A DNA stretch of 64,000 nucleotides from Rhizobium oryziradicis (GCF_001939045.1 NZ_MKIM01000027.1:186001-250000), one strand, 5' to 3'; shown: positions 16,736 to 26,649, counted from the stretch's first letter. Program-made: numbers and translations. Notes: a model not told the origin generated them from the sequence alone.

Positions 16736-17629
16736 TTACGCAGCAGTGGTCTTTGGCTTGCCCCATTCAGCAAGGGCAATGCCACCCAGCACAAGGGCCA
16801 GCGCCATGACGTGAAAGCCCTCCAGATGCTCGCCCACGACAATCACCGAGAGCACGGTGCCGAAGATTGGCACAAGATTGATAAACAATCCGGCCCGGTT
16901 GGCACCAATGATGCTCACACCTTTAATATAGAGTGTTTGCGAGACCAGCGAGGGCAGCAATCCGCAAAACAGAATCAGCAAAAGTCCGGTGGTATCGGGC
17001 AAGATCATGCTGCCATTGGCATCTTCCCAGATCACCAGAGGAATTGTTGCCAGCACGGCCCCAAAAGACAGCGACGCCATCAGGCTTTTCCAATGCAGTT
17101 CTGGCTTCCAGCGCAGCGCGATGGTGAACAGCGAATAGCATAACACCGCCAGCATCATCAGGCCGTCGCCAAAATTGAGCCTAAGCGACAGCAAAGCCGT
17201 CAGATCGCCATGGCCAGCGGTGAGCGCCACGCCGACAAAGCTGATGATGAAGCCCAGGACCTGCACCTTGGATGCGGGTATGCGAAACAGCAGAAAATTG
17301 AGAACAAAAATCAGCACCGGAATGGCACCTTGTTCAATGGCACCATTGACGGCAGAGGTGTATTTCAGCGCCGAATAGAGAAAGCCGTTAAAGCCGGTGT
17401 AGCCAATGGCACCAAAGGCCAAAAGCAGTGGAATATTGCGCCGGATTACCGGCCAGTCGGATTTAATCTGATCAATGGAAATCGACAAAAGAAGGCAGAA
17501 GGCCAATGTCCAGCGCCCGGCATTGAGCACCATGGGGCTGATGTGTCCCACGGCCAGCTTGCCTGCCACGGCATTGCCGCCCCAAAGCAGCGTGGTGAGC
17601 ATCAGATAGGCATAGGCTCTGATTTGCAT
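16736..17629 (-). CDS. EamA/DMT-family transporter
   Basis: 297 aa with about ten hydrophobic segments in two similar halves, the EamA (RhaT/YdcZ) fold. The first half contains WGGNAVAGKLAVGHISP, typical of the family. Start at ATG 17629, which has AGGA at seven bases; ATG 17635 has the ribosome-binding site too close. Exporter or importer of small metabolites; substrate unknown. No operon partners. Confidence 0.88.
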   Translation of the reverse strand: MQIRAYAYLMLTTLLWGGNAVAGKLAVGHISPMVLNAGRWTLAFCLLLSISIDQIKSDWPVIRRNIPLLLAFGAIGYTGFNGFLYSALKYTSAVNGAIEQGAIPVLIFVLNFLLFRIPASKVQVLGFIISFVGVALTAGHGDLTALLSLRLNFGDGLMMLAVLCYSLFTIALRWKPELHWKSLMASLSFGAVLATIPLVIWEDANGSMILPDTTGLLLILFCGLLPSLVSQTLYIKGVSIIGANRAGLFINLVPIFGTVLSVIVVGEHLEGFHVMALALVLGGIALAEWGKPKTTAA

Positions 17630-17860
17630 GGGCATTCCTCACAATAGTCTTCGTTCTGGCAATTTTCTGGTGATTGTCGCATTCCCTTAAGGTTTTACCT
17701 TACAAAAAGCCAGATTGCTGACGACAAACGGGTCGCTTTCCGCAAAACAAAGCAGTATAGATGCGCGGGTTTGGCACGCTGCGAAAAGCGGTGCGTCTAA
17801 GCTTGGCCTATGCGTGCGGGTGTTGCACTTCGCGCATTGGCATGGTTTGCTTCAATGGTG
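17630..17860. other. Intergenic DNA between EamA and purA tandem array
   Basis: Contains the leader of the EamA gene on the minus strand and presumably the purA promoter. No gene or clear promoter motif was identified. A 75-codon frame at 17761-17988 crosses the tandem array but has no ribosome-binding site and no recognisable product. Confidence 0.5.
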
Positions 17861-17980
17861 GCGCGTCAGCGTATTTTTGGGATTTGCGCGTGAGCGTATT
17901 TTTTGAGTTTGCGCGTGAGCGTATTTTTCGAGTTTGCGCGCGAGCGTATTTTTTTCGAGTTTGCGCGCGAGCGCAAGAAC
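17861..17980 (+). repeat. Tandem repeat array in the purA leader
   Basis: Four full units and one partial of a 25-base sequence, GCGCGTGAGCGTATTTTTCG plus AGTTT: 17861-17885, 17886-17910, 17911-17935, 17936-17962 (27 bases, two extra T), 17963-17980 (partial). The array ends 11 bases before the purA ATG, so it lies in the 5' leader or overlaps the promoter. Units differ by a few substitutions and T-run length. Confidence 0.9.
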
Positions 17981-17991
17981 AGGATTGAAAA

Positions 17992-19290
17992 ATGACGAAT
18001 GTCGTGGTGGTTGGCTCCCAATGGGGCGACGAAGGCAAAGGCAAGATTGTCGATTGGCTCTCTGAGCGTGCGGACGTGGTTGTGCGCTTTCAGGGCGGCC
18101 ATAATGCTGGCCATACGCTCGTTATTGATGGAATTTCCTATAAGCTGTCATTGCTGCCCTCGGGTGTTGCCCGCCCCGGCAAAATGGCCGTGATTGGCAA
18201 TGGCGTGGTGGTTGATCCTCATGCGCTGATTGCTGAAATTGGCCGTCTGGACGCCCAAGGCGTGAAAGTGTCGCCAGAAAACCTGCGCATTGCCGACAAT
18301 GCCACGCTGATTTTGTCGCTGCACCGCGAGCTGGATGGCCTGCGGGAAGATGCAGCCTCCAACAGCGGCACCAAGATTGGCACCACCCGCCGCGGCATTG
18401 GCCCAGCCTATGAAGACAAGGTTGGCCGTCGTGCGATTCGCGTGATGGATCTGGCCGATCCTGAAGGTCTGGCCGAAAAAGTCGCCCGCATTCTGCCCCA
18501 TCACAACGCGCTGCGTCGTGGCTTTGGTGCGCCAGAAGTGGAACATTCGACCATTATGGAAGAATTGCTGTCGGTGGCCGACAAGGTGCTGCCGTTCCGC
18601 GAAACCGTGTGGCTGATGCTGGATAAAGAGCGTCGTCGTGGTGCGCGCATTCTGTTTGAAGGGGCGCAAGGCTCGTTGCTCGACATCGATCACGGCACCT
18701 ATCCCTTTGTGACGTCGTCCAACACGGTTGCGGGGCAGGCGGCAGCTGGCTCCGGCATGGGGCCGGGATCGCTGGGCTATATTCTTGGTATTACAAAGGC
18801 TTACACCACCCGCGTTGGCGAAGGTCCGTTCCCGACCGAGTTGACCGACGAGATCGGCCAGTTTCTGGGCGAAAAGGGCCATGAGTTTGGCACCGTCACG
18901 GGCCGCAAGCGCCGTTGTGGCTGGTTTGATGCGGCTTTGGTGCGCCAGTCGGTTGCCACCAACGGCATCACCGGCATTGCGCTGACCAAACTGGACGTGC
19001 TGGACGGCCTTGATGAGTTGAAAATTTGCGTGGGCTACAAGCTGGATGGCGAAGAGATTGACCATCTTCCCGCAAGCCAGGCGGCGCAAGCTCGTGTCGA
19101 GCCGATTTACATCACGCTCGAAGGTTGGAAAGAATCAACCGTTGGTGCGCGCAAATGGGCTGATTTGCCAGCCCAGGCGATTAAATATGTGCGCCAGGTG
19201 GAAGAATTGATCGGAGCTCCCGTGGCTTTGCTCTCAACCAGCCCTGAACGCGATGACACCATACTTGTGACAGATCCATTTGAGGATTAA
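17992..19290 (+). CDS. purA: Adenylosuccinate synthetase
   Basis: 432 aa, full length. Catalyses GTP-dependent joining of IMP and aspartate, the first committed step to AMP. N-terminal [11 protein letters not shown] with the catalytic Asp and GTP-binding loop, GGHNAGHT, later [19 protein letters not shown] and the C-terminal [11 protein letters not shown]. Start ATG 17992, four bases after a spurious frame; the ribosome-binding site is weak (AGGA). The tandem array immediately upstream may affect expression. Confidence 0.98.
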   Translation: MTNVVVVGSQWGDEGKGKIVDWLSERADVVVRFQGGHNAGHTLVIDGISYKLSLLPSGVARPGKMAVIGNGVVVDPHALIAEIGRLDAQGVKVSPENLRIADNATLILSLHRELDGLREDAASNSGTKIGTTRRGIGPAYEDKVGRRAIRVMDLADPEGLAEKVARILPHHNALRRGFGAPEVEHSTIMEELLSVADKVLPFRETVWLMLDKERRRGARILFEGAQGSLLDIDHGTYPFVTSSNTVAGQAAAGSGMGPGSLGYILGITKAYTTRVGEGPFPTELTDEIGQFLGEKGHEFGTVTGRKRRCGWFDAALVRQSVATNGITGIALTKLDVLDGLDELKICVGYKLDGEEIDHLPASQAAQARVEPIYITLEGWKESTVGARKWADLPAQAIKYVRQVEELIGAPVALLSTSPERDDTILVTDPFED

Positions 19291-19461
19291 GGTCATATTC
19301 GATAAATTGTCTTGCATCCCGAAATCAATGAGCGGTTTTGGGGTGCATAAAAAAGCGTAACAAAACTTCCCGGAAGTCGGTTTACCCTGAAAATAGGGGC
19401 ACCAAGTGGACTGGGGCTATATCGTCTTTCGGCCAGAGCCGATGACCACGAGAAAGTACGG

Positions 19462-21528
19462 ATGGCAGATTTCGTAGCAGTTATTCGACGTGCCGTTGAC
19501 GGCCTGTCGAACAATACCCCGGAAATGCGCGTTAAGGTGTATGAAAAAGCTCGCGGTGCCGTGATGCGGCAGCTGGAGAATATGACACCTAAGCCGTCAG
19601 AGGACATGTTGCGCCGTCAGCTGGACAAGCTTGAACTGGCCATAACGGATGTCGAGTCGGAATATGCCGAAGCGCTTCCGGCTGAAGACGAGACTGTTGA
19701 TGCCGCACCCGCTTATGAACCTGATCCGGTCTACGAGCCGGAGCAGGAAGCGCCTTACGCGCCGCCAGAGCCCTATCATGCGTATCAGGAAGAGCCTGCG
19801 GTTGCAGCGGAGCCTGAGGTTGTTGAGACGGCTTATGAGCCCGAAGTGGCCGAGTCGGTTGATGATGATCATCATGTAGAACCATGGCAGGCCCCGGACT
19901 ATTCCCAACCGGCACACCAGACGCCTGAGCATGATGACCATGTGGATGCGCCAAAGCAAATGCCTGCGGCCGACTATCCGGAATGGGCGTCTGAGCCAGA
20001 ACCTGTTGCCCCGCACAGCAACCATGCTGCGGATACCCACGCGCCAGACAGCCATGAACCAGAGTCATGGGGTGTCGCGCATCAGGGTGACAATGCCACG
20101 CATCAATCCACGGATGATGATCATTGGAATACACCTGTCGCGCCATCTGTGAGCACAAACCATGCCGAGGTTGCGCCGCCCTACCAGAGCCCGCAACGTC
20201 AGACGGATCATGCCGATGCGCTTGGTGCCTTTGATGAATTTGTGCGAAGCCAGACGGTTCACGATCCTAAAAAAGATAGCGGCGATACTGCCGATCTCTT
20301 GAACTGGAGCGAGACAGACAAAGCCGCCAGCAGCGACAAGCCCGCGCGCGGTGCCGACGTTGGCACCGATCCTGCCTGGTTTGACGATTTTGTCACCACG
20401 AGCAAGCCAACAGGACAGGTTGATGCCGCTCTGCAAAATCTGACCAATGACAGTGGCAAACGTCAAGGCACATCCAAAGAAGAGCTGTTGGCGACCCTGA
20501 ACAAGGGCCAGAACAAGAGCAAGAAAAAAGCCAAGACCAGCGGCAAGTCGAAATCGGGGGGAATGAAGCCCTATATTTTGACGGGTGCGCTGATTTTGAT
20601 TTTGGCGGGCGGTGGTTATGCAGCCTATGTCAATCGCGAATATTTGGCATCGCTTGCCAATGGTTTGACACCGCCGGCCCCACAGACGGCCTCAGAGCCG
20701 GGCAAAACGGATGGTGCCAAAACAGACGGCGATGGCGTGAAAGCCGCAACTTCGGGCGGCGACGCACAAGCCGGTGCAGCAGGCCAGAAATTTACCCAGC
20801 AGCTTATGCCGGATGGCACAGAGGTTGACCGCGGCCCATCTGCGGCTGAAGCCAGTGCCAATGAGGGCCGCTCGGTTGCGCAGCAAAATGTTGCGGCCAA
20901 CACGCCGCCAGCGAGTGCGGCAACGGCTGCTGGCGCGCCTGCCAGCAAAGCGTTCACTGTGCCTGCCAATGGCCAGAAGGCCTATCTCTATGAAGAGCGG
21001 CTTGGCGAAACCACGCCTGCAACCATGCAGGGCTATGTGGTGTGGGAAGAAAAGAATGAGACCGACGATAATGGCAAGCCGCAGCCTGTTATTCAGGGGC
21101 AATTGTCTATTCCTGAGCAGGGTCTGACCGCGCTGATCACCTTCAAGCGCAACACCGATCCATCGCTTCCGGCCAGCCATCTTGCCGAAATCGTGTTCTC
21201 TGTTCCCAAAACCTTCCCCGGTGGCGGGATTGACAGTGTTCAGCGCGTTGCCATGAAACAAACCGAGCAAGATCGCGGTGATCCGATTGTCGCGGTTCCA
21301 GCCAAAATCATTGATGATAGTTTCATGATTGCGTTCAATGATTTTCCAGAGGTGGTTGCCCGCAACATCAGCTTGTTGCGTGATCGGGAATGGATCGACA
21401 TTCCGGTCACCTACCGCAACGGCCGTCGCGCTTTGATTACGCTCGATAAGGGCAGCGTTGGCAAAAAAGTCTTCGACGATGTGATCAAGGAATGGATCGC
21501 CCGCGGCAGCGCCAAGAGCGGCGGTTGA
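19462..21528 (+). CDS. Large single-pass membrane protein, acidic/Pro-rich N-domain
   Basis: 688 aa. An N-terminal helical segment (residues 1-70, DFVAVIRRAVDGL..) is followed by about 250 residues very rich in Glu, Pro, Asp, His and Tyr. Then come a Lys-rich stretch (KKKAKTSGKSKSGG), one membrane helix (YILTGALILILAGGGYAAYV, about residues 370-390) and a C-terminal domain of some 270 residues with a compact beta-rich look (residues about 510-685). Topology suggests a cytosolic disordered arm and periplasmic domain. Conserved type in Rhizobiaceae as far as I recall, function unknown. Ends before a strong terminator. Confidence 0.8.
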   Translation: MADFVAVIRRAVDGLSNNTPEMRVKVYEKARGAVMRQLENMTPKPSEDMLRRQLDKLELAITDVESEYAEALPAEDETVDAAPAYEPDPVYEPEQEAPYAPPEPYHAYQEEPAVAAEPEVVETAYEPEVAESVDDDHHVEPWQAPDYSQPAHQTPEHDDHVDAPKQMPAADYPEWASEPEPVAPHSNHAADTHAPDSHEPESWGVAHQGDNATHQSTDDDHWNTPVAPSVSTNHAEVAPPYQSPQRQTDHADALGAFDEFVRSQTVHDPKKDSGDTADLLNWSETDKAASSDKPARGADVGTDPAWFDDFVTTSKPTGQVDAALQNLTNDSGKRQGTSKEELLATLNKGQNKSKKKAKTSGKSKSGGMKPYILTGALILILAGGGYAAYVNREYLASLANGLTPPAPQTASEPGKTDGAKTDGDGVKAATSGGDAQAGAAGQKFTQQLMPDGTEVDRGPSAAEASANEGRSVAQQNVAANTPPASAATAAGAPASKAFTVPANGQKAYLYEERLGETTPATMQGYVVWEEKNETDDNGKPQPVIQGQLSIPEQGLTALITFKRNTDPSLPASHLAEIVFSVPKTFPGGGIDSVQRVAMKQTEQDRGDPIVAVPAKIIDDSFMIAFNDFPEVVARNISLLRDREWIDIPVTYRNGRRALITLDKGSVGKKVFDDVIKEWIARGSAKSGG

Positions 21529-21570
21529 GCTTTTACATTTCGCAGATCGTCCTAAAAATCGATGTGACAC

Positions 21571-21595
21571 AAGGGAGGCGAAAGCCTCCCTTTTT
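21571..21595. terminator. Terminator between convergent genes
   Basis: Stem GGGAGGC / GCCTCCC with GAAA tetraloop and flanking AA / TTTTT; symmetrical enough to serve both strands. Ten bases before the MFS gene's stop. Confidence 0.88.
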
Positions 21596-21604
21596 ACGTT
21601 CAGA

Positions 21605-22840
21605 TCATCCTTCCGGATTTTCCGGGGCAACCTGATGGCGGTTGAACAGAAAGAGCAAAAGCGCAATTGCGGCAATGCCACCGTGGAAGAGATAAGCCAG
21701 CGAATAGCCGCCTTTTTCCGTGAGCCAGCCAGCCACGATATTGCTGGTTGATGCACCAATGCCTTGCACTGTCATCACCGCGGCTAGACCGAGATTGAAG
21801 CGCCCCGAACCCAGCAGAATCCGCTCCACGGCAATGGGGGTGGCAATGCCGATCAGTCCGGCACCAACGCCATCCAGAACTTGCACGGGATAGATGGCGG
21901 TGAAGCTGGTGAACGTGCCCGCGATCATGCCACGCACGGGCAGGGCCAGCAGGGCAATCAGGAAAATTGAGCGCAAACCGAAACGGCCGATCAGAAAGGG
22001 CGCGCTGGCGGCCACCACAATCATGGACAATTGCGAGATACCGGTGGTGATGGCGGTTGTTTGAAACGGGCTGTCCATTTGAATGGAAAAATCCTGAGCG
22101 ATCAAACGGCTGATCGGTGCGTTGCCAAAATGGAAAATCATCATGATGAGCGCCAGCACAATCAGCCCTCGGCTTTGGGCCAACACGCGAAACCCAGCCG
22201 GTTTTAAAGCAGTGTCATCATTTTTTGCAAAGCCACGCGCCACTTTTTGGTCGATCTCTGTGGGGCGGATGGCCAGTGTGGCAACAATGGCGGCAAAAGC
22301 GGAGGCCAGCATCAGCCAGACAATACCATTTTGGCCAAAATGCTCGGCAATGAGATAGACACACACCAGCGAAAAGACGTTGCCTGTGTGGTTCCAGACC
22401 TCGTTGCGCGAAATTTGTTGGGAAAACGCTTTTTGGCCAACGAGACCAAGGGTCAGACCCATCAAGGCAGGCCCGATGACCGCACCCACCAGTGCGGTTG
22501 CCGATTGCCCGCCGAAAACCGAGAGATTGTTGGGACTTGCCAATGTCCATAGGGCGGCGGCGGTGACAACAACGACGGGTGCAATAATCAGACTGCGTTT
22601 ATAAGGACTTGCATCCACAAGGGCACCAAAAAACGGTGTGGCAATCATGCCGAGGATGCCGCCGATTGTGGCAATAATCCCCAGCGTCATGGGCTGCCAT
22701 CCATGGGTTGCCAAAAATCCGTCCAGAAAAGGGCCTAGTCCATCACGGGCATCTGCAAGGAAAAAATTCAGCGTGGCCAGCGCCACCAATGAGCGATGGC
22801 TCACCGACGTGATCTTGGGTTGTGATTGCACGGTCCACAC
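21605..22840 (-). CDS. Major facilitator superfamily transporter
   Basis: 411 aa with about twelve membrane segments. GALVDASPYKR after helix 2 is the MFS loop 2-3 motif. The N-terminal NFFLADARDGLGPFLDGFLA resembles a rhizobial MFS group of unknown substrate. The start is GTG 22840; a second GTG at 22831 with AAGG is possible. Divergent from the ArsB-like gene. Confidence 0.88.
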   Translation of the reverse strand: MWTVQSQPKITSVSHRSLVALATLNFFLADARDGLGPFLDGFLATHGWQPMTLGIIATIGGILGMIATPFFGALVDASPYKRSLIIAPVVVVTAAALWTLASPNNLSVFGGQSATALVGAVIGPALMGLTLGLVGQKAFSQQISRNEVWNHTGNVFSLVCVYLIAEHFGQNGIVWLMLASAFAAIVATLAIRPTEIDQKVARGFAKNDDTALKPAGFRVLAQSRGLIVLALIMMIFHFGNAPISRLIAQDFSIQMDSPFQTTAITTGISQLSMIVVAASAPFLIGRFGLRSIFLIALLALPVRGMIAGTFTSFTAIYPVQVLDGVGAGLIGIATPIAVERILLGSGRFNLGLAAVMTVQGIGASTSNIVAGWLTEKGGYSLAYLFHGGIAAIALLLFLFNRHQVAPENPEG

Positions 22841-23012
22841 CTTTATCCTATTGCTTTTACTGGATATTACATGGCGCTCGTGACGATCAGGGGAAGGGGG
22901 AAAGAATGGACAACAAAATTATCTTTTGACAATTGCTCTTATGAACGATCGCTCTAAATGTGGACTGTCTTCTCGCAGAGTGATTCCTGTTCTGCCAATA
23001 TCCGGATAATCT

Positions 23013-24275
23013 ATGGCAACGATATATGTGACTTGGGGTGTTTCTGCCCTCGCTGTTCTCGGAGTGATTGTGCGGCCATTTGGCTGGCCCGAGGCGATCT
23101 GGGCGGCGGCTGGCGCAATTGCGTTGTTGCTTCTGGGCCAGATTAGCACGCTCGATGCATGGACCGGGGTGGCCAAAGGCTTCGACGTCTATCTGTTTTT
23201 GATTGGCATGATGCTGTTGTCCGAGCTTGCCCGGCGCGAGGGGCTGTTTGATTGGCTGGCAGCACTGGCGACCCAAAAGGCCAAAGGATCGCCCATCCGG
23301 CTGTTTGTGCTGATTTATGGGGTCGGCATTCTCGTGACAGCCTTTTTATCCAATGATGCGACGGCGGTGGTGCTGACGCCTGCGGTTTATGCGGCGACAA
23401 AGGCGGCCAAGCTCAAAAATCCCATGCCTTACCTGCTGATCTGCGCCTTCATTGCCAATGCCGCCAGCTTTGTCTTGCCGATCTCCAATCCCGCCAATCT
23501 GGTGATTTTTGGTGGCGGCACCATGCCGCCTTTGTCCAAATGGCTTTCGACCTTTGTTGTGCCGTCGCTGGTGGCGATTGTCGTGACCTTCGTCATGCTC
23601 TATTGGAGCCAGCGCCGCGAGATTTTGACCGAGACCTTGCAGCGGCAAATCGATGCCCCCACCTTGTCCCACAGTGCCCGGCTGGCAGGCTTTGGCCTGC
23701 TGCTCACCGCCATTATTCTGATCATTGCCTCAGCCCTTGGCATTGACCTTGGCTGGCCAACCTTTTTGGCAGGGGTGTTGACCACCGCTCTGGTGTTGGC
23801 GCTGACCCGTCAAAGCCCTGTGGAGACCCTGAAGGGTATATCATGGAGCGTCTTGCCGCTGGTGGGCGGGCTGTTTGTGCTGGTGGAAGCGCTGGACAAG
23901 ACCGGTCTGACCAGCATGCTGGCGCAGGAATTGTCGCGCCAAGCCCAGGCCAATGCCAGCACCGCTGCGATGGGTGCGGGCTTGCTGGTGGGCTTTATGT
24001 CCAACCTCGTCAATAATCTGCCCGCCGGATTGGTGGCAGGTGCCACGGTGCAGGCCGCCCATGTCAGTGACACCGTATCAGCCGCCGTGCTGATCGGTGT
24101 TGATCTCGGCCCGAACCTGTCCGTCACCGGCTCGCTTGCCACCATTCTTTGGCTTTCGGCCCTTCGCCGCGAAGGCCTTTCTATAGGCACTTTCGCCTTT
24201 TTGAAAATTGGCGCAGTGGTGATGATCCCAGCTTTGGTGCTGTCGCTTCTGGCTTTGGTGTTGACGGCCGCTTAA
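23013..24275 (+). CDS. ArsB/CitM-type (ion transporter superfamily) membrane protein
   Basis: 420 aa, eleven or twelve membrane segments. Contains VTAFLSNDATAVVLTPAV and FVLPISNPANLVIFGG, the duplicated re-entrant motifs of the ArsB/NhaD/DASS superfamily, with a second copy near MSNLVNNLPAGLV. Commonly annotated arsenic transporter. No arsR, arsC or arsH is nearby, so arsenite export is not supported by context and an organic anion or other ion is possible. Confidence 0.86.
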   Translation: MATIYVTWGVSALAVLGVIVRPFGWPEAIWAAAGAIALLLLGQISTLDAWTGVAKGFDVYLFLIGMMLLSELARREGLFDWLAALATQKAKGSPIRLFVLIYGVGILVTAFLSNDATAVVLTPAVYAATKAAKLKNPMPYLLICAFIANAASFVLPISNPANLVIFGGGTMPPLSKWLSTFVVPSLVAIVVTFVMLYWSQRREILTETLQRQIDAPTLSHSARLAGFGLLLTAIILIIASALGIDLGWPTFLAGVLTTALVLALTRQSPVETLKGISWSVLPLVGGLFVLVEALDKTGLTSMLAQELSRQAQANASTAAMGAGLLVGFMSNLVNNLPAGLVAGATVQAAHVSDTVSAAVLIGVDLGPNLSVTGSLATILWLSALRREGLSIGTFAFLKIGAVVMIPALVLSLLALVLTAA

Positions 24276-24286
24276 AAAAACGCGCA

Positions 24287-24314
24287 TGAAAAAGCCCCGA
24301 TGACGTCGGGGCTT
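24287..24314 (-). terminator. Terminator of rpoH
   Basis: Stem AAGCCCCGA / TCGGGGCTT, loop TGACG. Read on the minus strand it is followed by a run of five T, so it terminates rpoH transcripts; the plus strand lacks the T run. Confidence 0.88.
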
Positions 24315-24345
24315 GGATCATTTCCTCACTCGGTAGAGTGGATGT

Positions 24346-25248
24346 TTATGCATCCACCACCCGCAATGCCTTGGCTTGATCCAAGGCATCTTTTTGCACG
24401 GCTTCCTGCACTTTTTCAAAGGCGCGAACTTCGATCTGGCGAACACGCTCGCGGCTGATGTCAAATTCTGCCGACAATTCCTCAAGCGTCACGGGATCTT
24501 CTGCCAAACGACGGGCCGCAAAAATGCGGCGTTCACGCTCGTTCAGCACCGCCATGGCACGCGTCAGCATGCTGCGGCGGGTTTCCAGCTCGTCTTGCTG
24601 GATCAGCACGGCTTCCTGGCTTTCGTGATCGTCCACCAGCCAGTCCTGCCACTGGCCGGACTCGCCCTCGCTGGCGCGCATCGGTGCGTTCAGCGATGCG
24701 TCGCCCGAAAGGCGGCGGTTCATCGAGATCACTTCTTCTTCCGACACATTCAGCTTGGTGGCAATTTCGGTCACATGCTCGTGGCGCAAATCGCCTTCTT
24801 CAATGGCTTGAATCTTGCCCTTGAGACGACGCAGATTGAAGAACAACCGCTTTTGATTGGCGGTGGTGCCCATTTTCACCAAAGACCATGAGCGCAGGAT
24901 ATATTCCTGAATAGACGCCTTGATCCACCACATGGCATAGGTTGCCAAGCGGAAGCCCCGTTCCGGGTCAAATTTCTTCACGGCCTGCATCAGGCCAACA
25001 TTGCCCTCAGACACAACTTCGCCAATGGGCAGGCCATAGCCACGATAGCCCATGGCAATTTTGGCCACCAGACGCAAATGGCTTGTTACCAAACGATGCG
25101 CGGCATCGCGGTCTGCGTGTTCGGCATATCGCTTTGCCAGCATGTATTCTTCTTGCGGTTCCAGCATTGGAAATTTGCGGATCTCGTCAAGATAGCGATT
25201 CAGACCGCCTTCGCCAGCGGTAATAGACGGCAAACTGTTCCGGGCCAT
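24346..25248 (-). CDS. rpoH: RNA polymerase sigma-32-type heat-shock sigma factor
   Basis: 300 aa. Region 2 (RLVTSHLRLVAKIAMGYRGYGLPIGE to ATYAMWWIKASIQEYILRSW), the RpoH box QKRLFFNLR with KRLFF near residue 133, and region 4 with ISRERVRQIEVRAFEKVQ. Directs transcription of heat-shock and stress genes. Rhizobia usually carry more than one rpoH; which paralogue this is cannot be told here. Monocistronic with its own promoter and terminator. Confidence 0.96.
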   Translation of the reverse strand: MARNSLPSITAGEGGLNRYLDEIRKFPMLEPQEEYMLAKRYAEHADRDAAHRLVTSHLRLVAKIAMGYRGYGLPIGEVVSEGNVGLMQAVKKFDPERGFRLATYAMWWIKASIQEYILRSWSLVKMGTTANQKRLFFNLRRLKGKIQAIEEGDLRHEHVTEIATKLNVSEEEVISMNRRLSGDASLNAPMRASEGESGQWQDWLVDDHESQEAVLIQQDELETRRSMLTRAMAVLNERERRIFAARRLAEDPVTLEELSAEFDISRERVRQIEVRAFEKVQEAVQKDALDQAKALRVVDA

Positions 25249-25336
25249 TGAGCACCCCTTTCTTCTTTGAGCCTCCCGATAGCGCGGGCAGGCCCTGATT
25301 GCGTGGATAGCATGATCCCACGCAACTCCCCGTGAA

Positions 25337-25365
25337 AGATAGGTATATCAAAGTGTCAATTCAAG
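25337..25365 (-). promoter_or_regulatory. Predicted rpoH promoter
   Basis: On the minus strand, CTTGAA (25365-25360) and CTATCT (25342-25337) are separated by 17 bases, about 90 bases upstream of the rpoH start. The CTTGAA hexamer resembles rhizobial vegetative and sigma-32 -35 elements. Motif reading only. Confidence 0.5.
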
Positions 25366-25407
25366 GACCGTTTTGTAGGGGACAAGCACGCTTTGCGGCT
25401 ATGCTTA

Positions 25408-26433
25408 TCAAATTGCCTCGAATGCTTCCATGACTGCGGCCATGTCGTCAGGAACCGGGGCTTCAAAATGCATGACCTCGCCGGTTCTGGGGTGTTCGAA
25501 CGCCAGTAAAAACGCATGTAGGGCCTGGCGGTGAAAGCCATTGACTACGGCCTTGGCATGATCGGGCAGAAGATTGGCCTTGGTTTTAAAAGCGGCACCA
25601 TATTCTGGATCACCCACCAAAGGATGGCCAATATGGGCCATGTGCACGCGGATCTGGTGGGTTCGTCCCGTTTCCAATCGGCACTCCACCAGAGAGGCGA
25701 GGCAGGTGGAATCCGGCTTTTCACCGTAGCGCTCGATCACCTCATAGTGGGTGATCGCCTCGCGGGCATCGTCGGTGTTCTCATTTTTCACTGTACGCTT
25801 GGTGCGGTCACCAGCGCGCCCCAATGCCGCATCAATCGTGCCGCGCAGGCCCTTGGGGCGACCCCAGACAATGGCCTGATAGGCGCGTTCCAGCGGGCCA
25901 TTGCGGCCGTGGTCGGCAAATTGATCGGCCAGATGGCGATGGGCAATATCGTTTTTGGCCACCACCATAACGCCGGAGGTTTCCTTATCCAGCCGATGCA
26001 CAATGCCGGGGCGCTTGACCCCACCAATGCCAGACAGGCTATCTCCACAATGGTGGATCAGCGCATTGACCAGCGTGCCGGTCCAATTGCCCGCACCGGG
26101 ATGCACCACCAGCCCGGCAGGCTTGGACAGCACAATCAGGTCATTGTCTTCATAAAGCACCTCCAGCGGAATATCCTCGCCCTTGGGTTCGGGATCTTCC
26201 GGCTCCGGCATCTCAATCACCAGCGCATCGCCCGGCTTTATTTTTCGCTTGGGTTCCGTGACCACCGTGCCGTTGATGGAAATGGCCCCTTGCTCAATCA
26301 GCGCTTTGACGCGATTGCGTGATAAATCTCCCCCAAGTTCCGCGGCCAGCCATGCATCAAGACGGCCCTGGGCGTCTTCATTGGCAATCAGCTCTTTCCT
26401 TGGCGCTTCTGCTTGTTTAAAGGGGTCTGTCAT
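25408..26433 (-). CDS. rluD: 23S rRNA pseudouridine synthase, RluD type
   Basis: 341 aa. N-terminal S4 RNA-binding domain (RLDAWLAAEL..RNRVKALIEQGAISING, about residues 24-56), then the RsuA/RluA catalytic domain with HRLDKETSG, catalytic Asp149, and RLETGRTHQIRVHMAHIGHPLVGD near the end. Modifies uridines of helix 69 in 23S rRNA. Divergent from a small membrane-protein gene, a pairing I recall as common in Rhizobiales. Confidence 0.94.
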   Translation of the reverse strand: MTDPFKQAEAPRKELIANEDAQGRLDAWLAAELGGDLSRNRVKALIEQGAISINGTVVTEPKRKIKPGDALVIEMPEPEDPEPKGEDIPLEVLYEDNDLIVLSKPAGLVVHPGAGNWTGTLVNALIHHCGDSLSGIGGVKRPGIVHRLDKETSGVMVVAKNDIAHRHLADQFADHGRNGPLERAYQAIVWGRPKGLRGTIDAALGRAGDRTKRTVKNENTDDAREAITHYEVIERYGEKPDSTCLASLVECRLETGRTHQIRVHMAHIGHPLVGDPEYGAAFKTKANLLPDHAKAVVNGFHRQALHAFLLAFEHPRTGEVMHFEAPVPDDMAAVMEAFEAI

Positions 26434-26447
26434 TGTGCAATCCTGTT

Positions 26448-26553
26448 TCTAGAGTTTGTCAGGGAAAAGTGGAATCCGGTTTTCCCGAATAGACAAACTC
26501 AAATATGAAAATCGAGAGTCTGTCTGGTTCAATTTGAACCTGACAGACTCTAG
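26448..26553. repeat. A+B composite intergenic repeat
   Basis: A element 26448-26504 (CTAGAGTTTGTCAGGGAAAA, GTGGAATCCGGTTTTCCCG, ending AGACAAACTCAAA) followed by B palindrome 26514-26553 (GAGTCTGTCTGGTTCAATTT and its complement arm). Lies in the 285-base gap between rluD and the divergent small membrane-protein gene. Confidence 0.8.
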
Positions 26554-26612
26554 GCCTTGATGAGGCCAACTGCCCGCGTGGGCAGCAAGATTGCCCCACC
26601 GTTGCATCATTC

Positions 26613-26649
26613 TCTAAAGCAATTTCGCTTTAAAGAATTATGCAGCAGA
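26613..26649. repeat. Family C hairpin repeat (partial copy)
   Basis: AAAGC / GCTTT inner hairpin with loop AATTTC, followed by AAGAATTATGCAGCAG. Related to the copies at 35639, 39401, 40605, 50562 and 52025. Confidence 0.6.

Noticed and set aside
17861-17980. Repeat array as a CRISPR
   Set aside because: Units are contiguous 25-27-mers without unique spacers, and no cas genes are present.
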